NCBI GenBank assembly: GCA_036274495.1 | Contig: DASUFP010000030.1 | Span: 1 to 9,996, forward strand | Length of the DNA stretch: 9,996 bases | Reading direction: 5' to 3' | Source: DASUFP01 sp036274495 | GTDB lineage: Bacteria > Bacteroidota > Bacteroidia > AKYH767-A > OLB10 | Part shown: piece after piece, positions 1 through 8,345 of the stretch | Numbering within the stretch: position 1 is the stretch's first letter | Layout: each line of letters opens with the position of its first letter | Translations under genes and position numbers: made by a program | The notes under the pieces: generated by a model | What the model was told of the DNA's origin: nothing | Seen by the model: the letters and a program-made list of their open reading frames with translations, nothing else | Databases searched by the model: none

Positions 1-315
1 CTGTCGAAAGGAATGCATACCGGAATTACTGCCAGCTGTTGTGGCTTTTTCGGACCGCAGGGGAGAACACTCCGGTTACCCCTGGCCCGCCCTCATAAAA
101 TCGAAAAACTGTCAACTTACCGATATGGGTCACTGCGCATCACAAACTTCGAAATGGAAACCGGTGCCATGTATGGGTTGGCCCGTCTGCTTGGTCACCA
201 ATGCTGTTCAACCAACCTTATTGTCGCCAACAGGATTACCAAGGAGGTTTCCCGGAATACGGAACAGGAACTTGACAGCCTGATTGAAACAGTACTTCAG
301 CGGCTCACCTCTTAA
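1..315 (+). CDS. Nucleoside phosphorylase, uridine phosphorylase-like (3' part only)
   Basis: This is the C-terminal 104 residues of a PNP/UDP-family nucleoside phosphorylase; the reading frame is already open at base 1, so the 5' part lies outside the window. The family cleaves a nucleoside with phosphate to give free base and ribose-1-phosphate in the cytoplasm, serving pyrimidine or purine salvage. The visible segment has the GFFGPQGR stretch (residues 16-23 of the fragment) and the signature ITNFEMETGAMYGL (about 48-61), whose EMET core corresponds to the ribose-binding Met/Glu pair of uridine phosphorylases. A typical C-terminal helix follows (TEQELDSLIETVLQRL). The internal ATG at 13 is not a believable start because it would cut into the fold. 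Uridine specificity is inferred from resemblance to uridine phosphorylase-like Bacteroidota proteins; the base-binding region is only partly visible. The gene converges on the large minus-strand gene and shares a hairpin with it. Confidence 0.85.
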   Translation: MSKGMHTGITASCCGFFGPQGRTLRLPLARPHKIEKLSTYRYGSLRITNFEMETGAMYGLARLLGHQCCSTNLIVANRITKEVSRNTEQELDSLIETVLQRLTS

Positions 316-331
316 TTTTGAAATCAATAAA

Positions 332-353
332 AAAGGGGCCTGCCGGCCCCTTT
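332..353. terminator. Bidirectional hairpin terminator between convergent genes
   Basis: A 9-bp perfect stem (AAAGGGGCC at 332-340 paired with GGCCCCTTT at 345-353) closes a TGCC loop. Read on the minus strand, the stem runs into a T tract (CCCCTTTTTT), making a good intrinsic terminator placed 20 bp past the stop of the large secreted-protein gene. Read on the plus strand, only TTT followed by AAAA comes after the stem, so termination of the nucleoside phosphorylase is probably weaker. Confidence 0.8.
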
Positions 354-373
354 AAAATTATTAAGATTGTCTT

Positions 374-3300
374 TTATTCTTTTACTATTCGCTGGCGGTA
401 CACCCCGGATAGGGTTTTAACTTCAACCATATAAGCACCGGGCATCAAATCGTCTTTTACATTTACTGTAGCAACGCCACCCGGTCCGATATCGGTAACA
501 TGAATGGGAGCCTGAATGCGTTTACCTGAAATATCATATACCGCTACATCAAGAGCGCCTGTTTCGTGCTCTCCCACCGCAATGTTGAGTTGTGTACCTC
601 TTAACGGATTCGGGAACACTGCCACCGCCACATTCAGATTCATATTTACCACTCTCACATTTGAGTATGAAGTTTTACCGTCATAATCGGTCTGTTTGAG
701 TCTGTAGTAGCTTACACCCGGAAGCGGAGTTGCATCAACAGCACTGTAATACTGAGTTGTTGATGAATTACCGGCCCCTGGAATATGCAGTACATCCGTG
801 AATACATCACTGCGGTCGCTTCTCTGAACGGTAAAGAAGTTATTGTTCAATTCGGATGCGGTTGACCAGGCCAGCTTAACGCTTCTGTTGAAAGGAGAAG
901 CGGTAAAAGTTAACAGCTGTATTGGAAGAGGTGATGCCGCAGATGATAAAGTCCACCATGAATTAAACGTGGTATTGGTATTTGTTTGGGTAGTGGTTGG
1001 CGTTGGATTGCTTTGGGCTCCGAGTGGCGGAAACCATCCTGTACTTACAGGCTCCCACAGCTGAGCACGCGGGTTCGAAATTCCCGACGATTCTGCAGCG
1101 GTGAATGAGAATACCATGTTGGCCGTTGCGTTACCCGGTACTTCAATTCTCCAGAAACGGTCAACTGTGCTTCCGCTATTGTCGGCACCAATCAAATCGT
1201 TTACATGCGTAACAGTTGGAGGATAAGGAGTGTTGTTTGCAGCCGAATGGTAGGTTCCAAGGAGCACATCACCTGAACTTCCGGAAACCGCCTGGTAAGT
1301 GAAAGGAATATAGGAAGCACTATTGTAACCAAAGGGGAATACAAAACTTCCGGTAGTGGTTATGTTCCAGTCTACCACACCGGTTCCGTCTTCCACTTCA
1401 CTGCGGATATATCCTGCAGTTCTGGTAATTGTAGCTCCGTTCAGAATATTCAGGGTACGTCCGCCGGTAGCGGTTACATGGTCATCATCAAGATTTAATT
1501 CTCCCGAAGTGAGTATAAGTCCTGTTCTTACAAAGATGTTATTATCGTAAGGATATGCAAACTCAATATCAGGAGTGCCCTGGAAAGCAATATCCAGATT
1601 GCCATACCGGTGATTGGTGGTAGTTGCCACGCCCATTCCTGTTCCTGTTATTATCTGTGTGTCGGTACCGTTGTATTCGACAGTACTTGAAGCCCCCAGA
1701 AAATAGTCCATTCCAAATGCACCGCCTATCATAGGGTAAATAGCAGAGTTTGCCGCAGAACCAGAATACATTCCGTTGGTATGGGCAGTTATTAAACGCG
1801 CGCCATTGTTGATGTCGACACGTGAGTGATAATTAGCCTGATCTCTTCCGGCAATCATGCGGGTTCCCATGTTGATGGTGCCGTTAACCGTAAGAGTAGT
1901 ATTGGTAGATGCAAGTACACTGGAGTGTGATGAGATCATAAAGTCGTTGGTTGACCCGGATACATTCAGGGTGGTTCCTGATGTAACAGATTGTTTTACC
2001 TGGCGCACATCATAATTAGCCGATGTTCTGTTCCAGTTGATGGTACCAACCCGGTCGTAAATAATAGCTCCAAAAACAGTTCTTGTGCTTAAATGATTGA
2101 TATGCGTAAACACCGTGTTATCACCCATGGTTACATTAGCCCCTTTGAAAATAATAGTGTGGGTGGCTGTGCTTGTAGTGCAGCTGTCGAAGGTTACTGT
2201 AGCATTTGAGAAAGTTGCATTACCAAGGATGGTAAGAGTCTGGTTATTTGTGCTGAGTGAATTTGAACGGGGGTAAAGCGCGGTCTGACCATTCGACAGG
2301 TTGTAATCACCATTAACTGTTACCGCAACGCTGCCGCTGTTGTACTTATGGAATACATATCCTCCCGTTTGGTTGTAGTTACCGGATATGGTCCAATTGG
2401 TGGTTCCGCGCTGAATCGAAAGACAAACACTTCCGGCCGATACATTGAACGACCCGCCTACAGTACCGGTAAGATCGTGTCCTGAACTGGAAGAGGAAGA
2501 CTCGTTTCCGTTGAACCTTAAGGCTCCGCCGCTCACCTGAACATCACCGGTAATACCAATGAGTTCGTTACCGGCCGAAACCGATGTAGTGAAATAGGCA
2601 TTGGTGTTTCCTGAAAGGAATAAATTACCGCCAATGCTTAGATTTAATTGTGCATTGTTGGTGTTGGCCCGGCCAATAAACGCTACCTCATCCGAAGCAC
2701 TTGTAAAGTTCACATTTACATCGTTGGCAATGGTAACATTTATGGTTCTGCCATCCGTTACCTGTCCGCGGTGCAGGTAAAATTTACCACCATTCAGGTT
2801 AAGGTCGCTGCAAATGAGCGTAGCAATTCCGTTATTTCCTGAAGCAGTTGAGTTGAGACCATAAAATGAAGCATTGTTCAAAGTAATATACTCAGTTATA
2901 TCTGAGGAGGTGCTTCCCAAACCACGCGATTGAATAAATGTTCCGTCGTTCAGTGTCACACTGCCTGCAACCGTAAAATCAGCATCTCCTAAAGCAACAG
3001 TACTGCGCTGTCCGTAGAAAATTGAGGTTGAGCCCGACATGACAACATTTCGTGTGATGTTTATATCCACAGCACCAAGATGATTCGCGATAGTCAATTC
3101 ACCATCGGTAAGTGTCAAATCGTTTCCTACATTTAATGTTGTAGTGGCCGCATTTGTTATTGCGTAATTCACCCAAAACTTGGTAGAAGATCCCGAAACA
3201 GTAAAATCATTATTCACAGTAACGGTTGCAGCACCTGTAGGAGCTGAAGGCCCAAGTAAATAGTTCACCGAACCGCTTGAAACAGTCAGGTTGTTGGTTG

Positions 3301-4693
3301 TAAAATTCAAATCGCCGTCAAAATTTTTCTTGAAATAAACATAAGCGGGCGTTCCTGAAATAGTGGTATTACCAGCTACATTCATTGTCATTGGGCCGGT
3401 AACCGATTTCATACCGTCAAACTGGGCGCCGTTTATCAATAAATTACCGGTAATATTAACAGTAGCAGAACCGATGTCGGTAGCAACAACACCTTCCAGC
3501 ATGCTGAATTTGTGTGAAAGATTCAAATTTCCGTTAACGGTCCAGTTGAAATTCCCAACCGACTTGTAGGCAATGGCTGTTAACCCGGAAGCCGTGCTGT
3601 TATCGGTAAAGTTTCCTGTTATAAGTGTAAGGTCGCGGGCAGTTCCTGTTTGTATGAAAAGATTTCCTGCAGAGGTTACTACTACATCCTGTAAAGTCAA
3701 GGCAGTAGTCATACCGGTTCCGTCATCCAGGTTAATGGTTCCTGAAGAAACAGTAAGTGTTCCTTTGATATGAGCAGGAGCAAACATACCATCCTGATTC
3801 CATAAGCCGGAATATGCGAATGTTACATTTCCGAAATCACCTGAAACTGAATTAGCCACAGGCACATTTCTGTCGTACCATTTTTGAAGAATGAGGGAGG
3901 ATGTTGAACTGAAGGACTCAGTACCTGCAAAAATAGTGGTTGAGGCATCAGTAGTATTGTTATGTGTATAAGTAGCCGTTCCATTCATAGTGAAAACGGA
4001 TCCAACTGTAATGGCATTATCGGCAATCAGATTACCGCCTGTGTTAATGGTTAAGTTGTTAACGCTGGCAGAAATATCCGAGTTCACGGTGTGATTGATG
4101 ACTACATTATCGGTACAGCTTGGCACACTGCCGCCGGACCATATAGCAGGGTTTGACCAGTTACCGGGCGAAACAGAGGTAAAGGTTCCACCTAACCCTT
4201 TTGCGGTTAATGAACCGTGATCGATACCGGCACCTGCCGCGTCACCGGCTATAGTTGCAGTACCTCCTGTTGCAGTCCTTAATATCTTTCCGAAAGCATT
4301 TGCTGAGGTAGCTCTTGCCTGGATGTTGCGGATTTTCAGCACATCCATTTTTGTATTGGTCGGGATGTTTAAGGTTACAGTAATAGTTGAGGTAGTAACA
4401 ACCATACTTGCCGATGTAATATCCATACCGGCAGTAAATGTTACCGAACCCGCACCTGCCAGGAATTCAAAACCGGCCGGAGCTGTCAATATTAATGTAG
4501 TACCCGACTGAACCGCAAAGTCAGCGGAGCTCACCTCTGTAAAAATAATGTTGGTGAGTGTGGTGTACCCACCCGGAGCAATGTCCAGACAAGTACCCCC
4601 ACCTGCCGAACGTACAGTTACGTTAGCCGAGGCGGGCATCATAAACGCCAACATGAGTGCGGCGAAAATTCCCAAAATGTAATTTTTTTTCAT
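374..4693 (-). CDS. Large secreted beta-strand-repeat protein with T9SS C-terminal sorting domain
   Basis: A 1,439-residue exported protein of unknown function, probably surface-attached or released. Residues 1-24 are a signal peptide (MKKN, hydrophobic core, AS-A-N cleavage-like region). Residues about 25-165 form a Thr/Ala-rich beta domain beginning near GGGTCLDIAPGG. A segment with GNWSNPAIWSGG (177-188) introduces the repeat region, where about sixteen degenerate units with a core like 'VNGNLNLSGG' recur from roughly 385 to 830, as expected of a beta-helix or beta-sandwich adhesin. Residues about 1075-1255 form another beta region (FVFPFGYNSASYIPF at 1117-1131), 1256-1354 an FN3-like module (LPIQLLTFTA, WSTASELNNN, YYRLKQTDYDGKTSYSN), and 1355-1439 the T9SS type A sorting domain (VFPNP, VYDISGKR, MPGAYMVEV, final RIVKE). 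I chose the start at 4693 because the signal peptide begins there; the frame stays open for 54 more, unconvincing codons upstream. No catalytic motif is visible. T9SS export is well supported; ligand and role are not. Confidence 0.9.
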   Translation of the reverse strand: MKKNYILGIFAALMLAFMMPASANVTVRSAGGGTCLDIAPGGYTTLTNIIFTEVSSADFAVQSGTTLILTAPAGFEFLAGAGSVTFTAGMDITSASMVVTTSTITVTLNIPTNTKMDVLKIRNIQARATSANAFGKILRTATGGTATIAGDAAGAGIDHGSLTAKGLGGTFTSVSPGNWSNPAIWSGGSVPSCTDNVVINHTVNSDISASVNNLTINTGGNLIADNAITVGSVFTMNGTATYTHNNTTDASTTIFAGTESFSSTSSLILQKWYDRNVPVANSVSGDFGNVTFAYSGLWNQDGMFAPAHIKGTLTVSSGTINLDDGTGMTTALTLQDVVVTSAGNLFIQTGTARDLTLITGNFTDNSTASGLTAIAYKSVGNFNWTVNGNLNLSHKFSMLEGVVATDIGSATVNITGNLLINGAQFDGMKSVTGPMTMNVAGNTTISGTPAYVYFKKNFDGDLNFTTNNLTVSSGSVNYLLGPSAPTGAATVTVNNDFTVSGSSTKFWVNYAITNAATTTLNVGNDLTLTDGELTIANHLGAVDINITRNVVMSGSTSIFYGQRSTVALGDADFTVAGSVTLNDGTFIQSRGLGSTSSDITEYITLNNASFYGLNSTASGNNGIATLICSDLNLNGGKFYLHRGQVTDGRTINVTIANDVNVNFTSASDEVAFIGRANTNNAQLNLSIGGNLFLSGNTNAYFTTSVSAGNELIGITGDVQVSGGALRFNGNESSSSSSGHDLTGTVGGSFNVSAGSVCLSIQRGTTNWTISGNYNQTGGYVFHKYNSGSVAVTVNGDYNLSNGQTALYPRSNSLSTNNQTLTILGNATFSNATVTFDSCTTSTATHTIIFKGANVTMGDNTVFTHINHLSTRTVFGAIIYDRVGTINWNRTSANYDVRQVKQSVTSGTTLNVSGSTNDFMISSHSSVLASTNTTLTVNGTINMGTRMIAGRDQANYHSRVDINNGARLITAHTNGMYSGSAANSAIYPMIGGAFGMDYFLGASSTVEYNGTDTQIITGTGMGVATTTNHRYGNLDIAFQGTPDIEFAYPYDNNIFVRTGLILTSGELNLDDDHVTATGGRTLNILNGATITRTAGYIRSEVEDGTGVVDWNITTTGSFVFPFGYNSASYIPFTYQAVSGSSGDVLLGTYHSAANNTPYPPTVTHVNDLIGADNSGSTVDRFWRIEVPGNATANMVFSFTAAESSGISNPRAQLWEPVSTGWFPPLGAQSNPTPTTTQTNTNTTFNSWWTLSSAASPLPIQLLTFTASPFNRSVKLAWSTASELNNNFFTVQRSDRSDVFTDVLHIPGAGNSSTTQYYSAVDATPLPGVSYYRLKQTDYDGKTSYSNVRVVNMNLNVAVAVFPNPLRGTQLNIAVGEHETGALDVAVYDISGKRIQAPIHVTDIGPGGVATVNVKDDLMPGAYMVEVKTLSGVYRQRIVKE

Positions 4694-5321
4694 CTTATTT
4701 TCTTTTACGAGCCGTTTCAGCAGCCCCTTTTCAGAATCAATTGGCTTTAATTCTTGCCTTAATACTGCATTGTTTTTAAAAAGTTCCGGTGTTGTCAAAA
4801 GCCGGGTGAAGAGGCAACAGGTCTGTTTGTAATAAAAAGGGCCGAATGTGGCCATTTCTGAACAAGTAAATTCATATATAATTGATATTCAGAATATTGT
4901 CATAACCACTCAGATCCTTTTATTTTGTAAGAAACCTGAAAAGATTGCATCTGTTTAACATTGTTATTCTTTGATCAATGCATCAAAACAGCAAAATATT
5001 CCGAATCATATCCCACCTGATTTTCCCAAACCGGCCTGCTGCTTAAAATGAACTCAATTGATATGCAATACCGGATGATTTTGTAAGATCAGTGCTCGAA
5101 CTCTATAGTAATTCAGCCACAAACAGTATAATTGTTTCACCAATCAACTGATTACTAAACTTGTGCTTTAAACAACACCTGAAAAATAATGTGTAAGAAA
5201 AATGCAAAAACCGCTCAGGTCTAAAAACGTCAAAAATTAACTTCAGGCCTTGCGGCGAAAGATAAAATGAATCTGCAGTAGATTTAAAAAACCCTCCCTG
5301 AACGTACCGGGATTAAAACAA
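4694..5321. other. Long A/T-rich intergenic region, no gene recognised
   Basis: This gap between the large T9SS gene and the dipeptidase terminator holds no ORF with recognisable protein character. Its left 162 bp (4694-4855) stay open in the minus frame of the secreted protein but encode basic, non-signal-like sequence and are probably leader. The leader and promoter of the T9SS gene must lie here, yet I found no good match to the Bacteroidota promoter pattern (TTTG, about 19-21 bp, TAnnTTTG) on the minus strand. Small inverted repeats are present: TTTGAT/ATCAAA at 4970-4987 with a 6-nt spacer, and AATCA/TGATT at 5142-5153. Neither can be assigned a function. Confidence 0.6.
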
Positions 5322-5347
5322 AAAAGGGGAAACTTGGCTCCCCTTTT
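5322..5347 (-). terminator. Intrinsic terminator after the dipeptidase gene
   Basis: A perfect 9-bp stem (AAAAGGGGA at 5322-5330 with TCCCCTTTT at 5339-5347) has an 8-nt loop. On the minus strand it continues into TTTTTTGTTTTAAT, a long U-rich tail. It starts 16 bp past the dipeptidase stop and is the only convincing terminator in the minus-strand gene row, so it probably ends the whole transcript. Confidence 0.85.
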
Positions 5348-5363
5348 ACAATTTTCGATTCGG

Positions 5364-6734
5364 TTACTTACTCATTTCAGCATAATACCTGAAGAATAAC
5401 GGAATAGTATGAATACCTTTCATATAATTAAATATCCCATAGTGCTCGTTAGGGCTGTGAATATTGTCAGAGTTCAATCCGAAGCCCAGCAACACTGATT
5501 TAAGTCCCAGTTCCTTTTCAAATAACGCCACAATAGGAATGGATCCGCCTTCGCGAGTGGGAATCGGCTTTTTACCAAACGCCTCTTCCATGGCTTTTGC
5601 GGCAGCCTTATAGGCTACTGAATCGGTTGGGGTTACAACAGGTTCACCCCCATGGTGCGGAGTTACCTTTACCTTAACGGATTTTGGTGCGATACTTTGA
5701 AAATGTTTTGTAAACAAAGCTGTTATTTTATCCGACTCCTGATTTGGCACCAGTCTCATAGAGATTTTTGCAAAAGCTTTTGAAGGGAGTACCGTTTTTG
5801 CTCCTTCTCCTGTATATCCGCCCCAAATACCGTTGAGTTCAAAACTGGGACGAATGGAGGTACGCTCATTGGTGGTGAATCCTTTTTCTCCCACCACCTC
5901 TTCAACTTCGAGATCCTTTTTGAATGCTTCCAGGGAAAACGGAGCCTTTCCCATCTCTGTTCTTTCAGCGGCGCTGATTTCAAGAACATCATCATAAAAT
6001 CCGGGAATGGTGATATGATTGTCTTTATCCTTCATAGAGGTAATCATTTCGCATAAAATCTGAATTGGATTACCTACAGCTCCGCCGTATACACCTGAAT
6101 GCAGGTCACGGTTAGGTCCGGTCACTTCCACCTCTACATAACTCAGGCCTCTTAGCCCAACAGTAATGGAAGGGGTATCGTTAGCAATCATAGAGGTATC
6201 TGAAATGAGAATCACATCTGCTTTCAAACGATCCTTGTTCGCTTTTACAAACTCCCCGAGATTCGCGCTACCTACCTCCTCTTCACCTTCGATGAGAAAT
6301 TTAATGTTGCAGGCCAGCGAATTATTTTTTACCATACTTTCAAATGCCTTCACGTGCATATACATCTGACCTTTGTCGTCACAAGCACCACGCGCAAAAA
6401 TTTTCCCATCCTTTATCACCGGCTCAAATGGGCCCGAATGCCAAAGATCCAATGGATCGGCAGGTTGTACATCATAGTGTCCATAAACCAATACCGTTTT
6501 CAGCGAAGGGTCTGTAATTTTTTCTCCGTATACAATCGGATGGCCTTTTGTCTCACATATTTCAACCAGATCAGCGCCCGCTTTCACAAGACTTTCCTTT
6601 ACAAACTCGGCAGTCCGTTTAACATCATTCTTGTACTTGGAGTCGGCACTGACAGAGGGAATCCGAAGCAGGTCGAGCAACTCATTAACAAACCGATCCT
6701 TATTGGTATCAATGTAATTTTTAACGTTTTCCAT
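5364..6734 (-). CDS. M20-family dizinc dipeptidase (carnosinase/CNDP-like)
   Basis: A 456-residue cytoplasmic metallopeptidase of family M20, in the branch containing CNDP2 and bacterial broad-specificity dipeptidases; it should hydrolyse dipeptides or short peptides. All metal-site residues expected by comparison with CNDP2 are visible: His86 with catalytic Asp88 in VYGHYDVQPAD, bridging Asp119 in RGACDDKGQ, Glu152/Glu153 in IEGEEEVGS (general base plus ligand), Asp179 in LISDTS and His426 in NIHSPNEHYG. His212 in DLHSGVYGG matches the conserved dimerisation-domain histidine. The catalytic domain is split by the lid domain (about 190-400), and the length is normal for the family. No signal peptide is present. 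The ATG at 6734 follows an A/T-rich stretch 31 bp after the fabD stop, so co-transcription with fabD is likely. The exact substrate cannot be read from sequence; activity on amide substrates other than peptides is possible but less likely. Confidence 0.93.
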   Translation of the reverse strand: MENVKNYIDTNKDRFVNELLDLLRIPSVSADSKYKNDVKRTAEFVKESLVKAGADLVEICETKGHPIVYGEKITDPSLKTVLVYGHYDVQPADPLDLWHSGPFEPVIKDGKIFARGACDDKGQMYMHVKAFESMVKNNSLACNIKFLIEGEEEVGSANLGEFVKANKDRLKADVILISDTSMIANDTPSITVGLRGLSYVEVEVTGPNRDLHSGVYGGAVGNPIQILCEMITSMKDKDNHITIPGFYDDVLEISAAERTEMGKAPFSLEAFKKDLEVEEVVGEKGFTTNERTSIRPSFELNGIWGGYTGEGAKTVLPSKAFAKISMRLVPNQESDKITALFTKHFQSIAPKSVKVKVTPHHGGEPVVTPTDSVAYKAAAKAMEEAFGKKPIPTREGGSIPIVALFEKELGLKSVLLGFGLNSDNIHSPNEHYGIFNYMKGIHTIPLFFRYYAEMSK

Positions 6735-6765
6735 AAATTAATTTTAATAGATAATTGAAAGTGAA

Positions 6766-7641
6766 TTATGCGGAAGCCACAGTTGATTCGCGGCTTATTT
6801 TTTTAATGAGGCCCTGAAGCACTTTTCCGGGACCAACTTCTGTGAATATGGTTGCGCCATCGGTAACCATATTCTGTACAGTTTGTGTCCAGCGTACAGG
6901 TGCAGTAAGTTGTTCGACCAGATTTTTGCGGATAACAGCAGGATCGGAAGATGGTAATGCATTTACATTTTGGTATACAGGGCATACAGGAGCAGCGAAA
7001 GGAGTAGCATCAATTGCGGCAGCCAGTTTTTGCCTTGCAGGTTCCATAAGTGGTGAATGAAAGGCACCACCCACATTTAACAGCAGTGCTCTTTTGGCTC
7101 CGGCCTGGGTAAGTTTTTCACAAGCAAGTGTAACACCGGGAACGGAACCTGAAATTACAATTTGTCCGGGGCAATTGTAATTGGCCGGAACGACAACTTC
7201 ATCAATGGATGCGCAAATGTTTTCTACCACCGTATCGTCAAGACCCAGAATTGCAGCCATTGTAGAAGGTTTCAATTCACAGGCCTCCTGCATGGCATTG
7301 GCACGTTGCATTACCAGACGGAGGGCGTCCTCAAACGACAGTGTCTTGTTTGCCACAAGAGCCGAAAATTCGCCCAGGGAGTGCCCGGCAACCATATCGG
7401 GCAGGAAAGCATCACCCATACAATGGGCAGCAATTACAGAATGCAAAAATATGGCAGGCTGTGTAACGTTGGTCTGTTTCAGATCATCATCGGTTCCGGA
7501 AAACATCAGATCAGTTATCCTGAACCCCATGATGGAGTTGGCCTGTTCAAACATATTGCGGGCATGCTCATGTGAGTCGTACAACTCCTTACCCATTCCT
7601 ACAAACTGGGCTCCCTGGCCGGGAAATACATATGCGTTCAT
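6766..7641 (-). CDS. fabD: Malonyl-CoA:ACP transacylase FabD
   Basis: The 291-residue cytoplasmic enzyme moves the malonyl group from malonyl-CoA to acyl carrier protein, supplying the extender unit for type II fatty-acid synthesis. Hallmarks are in the expected order: FPGQGAQ (6-12), Gln61 in VTQPAIF, the nucleophile Ser88 in GHSLGE, Arg113 in MQRANAMQ (carboxylate binding), NYNCPGQIVISG (154-165), the catalytic His195 in GGAFHSPLM, and the C-terminal EVGPGKVLQGLIKK. Length is typical of a stand-alone transacylase, and the start at MNAYVFPGQG is the normal one. No other fatty-acid gene is present; it lies 59 bp after folE and 31 bp before the dipeptidase on the same strand. I see no regulator site. 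Malonyl rather than another acyl specificity is inferred from overall resemblance and the GHSLGE/AFHS signatures. Confidence 0.95.
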   Translation of the reverse strand: MNAYVFPGQGAQFVGMGKELYDSHEHARNMFEQANSIMGFRITDLMFSGTDDDLKQTNVTQPAIFLHSVIAAHCMGDAFLPDMVAGHSLGEFSALVANKTLSFEDALRLVMQRANAMQEACELKPSTMAAILGLDDTVVENICASIDEVVVPANYNCPGQIVISGSVPGVTLACEKLTQAGAKRALLLNVGGAFHSPLMEPARQKLAAAIDATPFAAPVCPVYQNVNALPSSDPAVIRKNLVEQLTAPVRWTQTVQNMVTDGATIFTEVGPGKVLQGLIKKISRESTVASA

Positions 7642-7700
7642 ACCAATGATTGATTTTTTACGAGTATATGAATAAAATCGGAACTATTCAAACCAGCCGG

Positions 7701-8345
7701 TCAGAATAACCTCTTTCCGATTAAACTGATAAATTCAGAACGGGTGCGATCGTTCTCAAATTCGCCTGTAAATGCCGATGTTGTTGTTACCGAATTTTGT
7801 TTTTGAATGCCCCTCATTTGCATACACAGGTGCTGCGCTTCAATAACCACTGCCACTCCCAGCGGATTCAATGCTTCCTGGATACAATCACGAATCTGGT
7901 TGGTAAGCCGTTCCTGAACCTGCAGCCGGCGTGCAAAAGCATCGACTATACGCGGAATTTTGCTTAAACCAACAATATAATGATCAGGAATGTAAGCCAC
8001 ATGCGCTTTGCCAAAAAAAGGCAGCATATGGTGCTCACATAACGAATACAATTCAATATCTTTAACAATTACCATCTGCCGGTAATCTTCTTTGAAACGG
8101 GCCGACAACAAAATTTTGTTTGGATCGAGGTCGTAACCGTGTGTTAAGAACTGCATGGCTTTTGCCACACGTACCGGCGTATTCAGCAATCCTTCCCTCC
8201 CGGGATCTTCACCCACATCACGAATGATTTCGCGATAATTACCGGCAAGTTTTTTTACGGCTTCAGGATCAAAATGATCGATTTTTTTATATCCATCCTG
8301 TCCGTTTCCTGAATCCAATTCAAGATTATCTTTCTTGTTGCTCAT
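7701..8345 (-). CDS. folE: GTP cyclohydrolase I
   Basis: A 214-residue type I GTP cyclohydrolase, which converts GTP to 7,8-dihydroneopterin triphosphate and formate, the entry to folate, tetrahydropterin and queuosine pathways. The zinc ligands are visible as Cys103 and His106 in SLCEHHMLPFFG and Cys174 in HLCMQMRG; His105 and His172 match the catalytic and substrate-site histidines of the E. coli enzyme. The stretch GLSKIPRIVDAFARRLQVQERLT (126-148) is the conserved substrate-binding helix region, and SVTTTSAFTG (185-194) is the usual C-terminal motif. The first 25 or so residues are a polar extension as in many homologues. Its ATG overlaps the upstream synthase stop in ATGA, implying translational coupling, and the product of this enzyme is the substrate of that synthase. 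All key residues are intact, so it should be active. Confidence 0.96.
   Translation of the reverse strand: MSNKKDNLELDSGNGQDGYKKIDHFDPEAVKKLAGNYREIIRDVGEDPGREGLLNTPVRVAKAMQFLTHGYDLDPNKILLSARFKEDYRQMVIVKDIELYSLCEHHMLPFFGKAHVAYIPDHYIVGLSKIPRIVDAFARRLQVQERLTNQIRDCIQEALNPLGVAVVIEAQHLCMQMRGIQKQNSVTTTSAFTGEFENDRTRSEFISLIGKRLF

Noticed and set aside
374..4693. The repeat field as a DNA tandem repeat or CRISPR-like array
   Set aside because: The repeats are degenerate protein motifs with variable spacing inside one open frame; no constant DNA repeat is seen.
4992..5030. CAAAATAT (4992-4999) with CAAA (5027-5030) as a minus-strand promoter for the T9SS gene
   Set aside because: The -7 match is imperfect and the 27-bp spacer is too long for the known Bacteroidota pattern.
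5085..5112. GTTCGAGC on the minus strand as a tRNA T-loop
   Set aside because: The flanking bases do not form a T-stem and no acceptor or anticodon arm is found at the right distance.
6354..6758. 134-codon plus-strand open frame antisense to the dipeptidase
   Set aside because: It overlaps the metal-site-bearing part of a complete M20 peptidase and its translation resembles no family.
7181..7675. 164-codon plus-strand open frame antisense to fabD (and a second at 7162-7575)
   Set aside because: They lie entirely or almost entirely opposite a clearly conserved FabD and show no protein-like motif; they are shadows of its codon pattern.
7661..7692. TTTG-N20-TATACTCG on the minus strand upstream of fabD as a promoter
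   Set aside because: The spacing fits, but the -7 element matches only 4 of 6 defined bases; a start here cannot be claimed from sequence.
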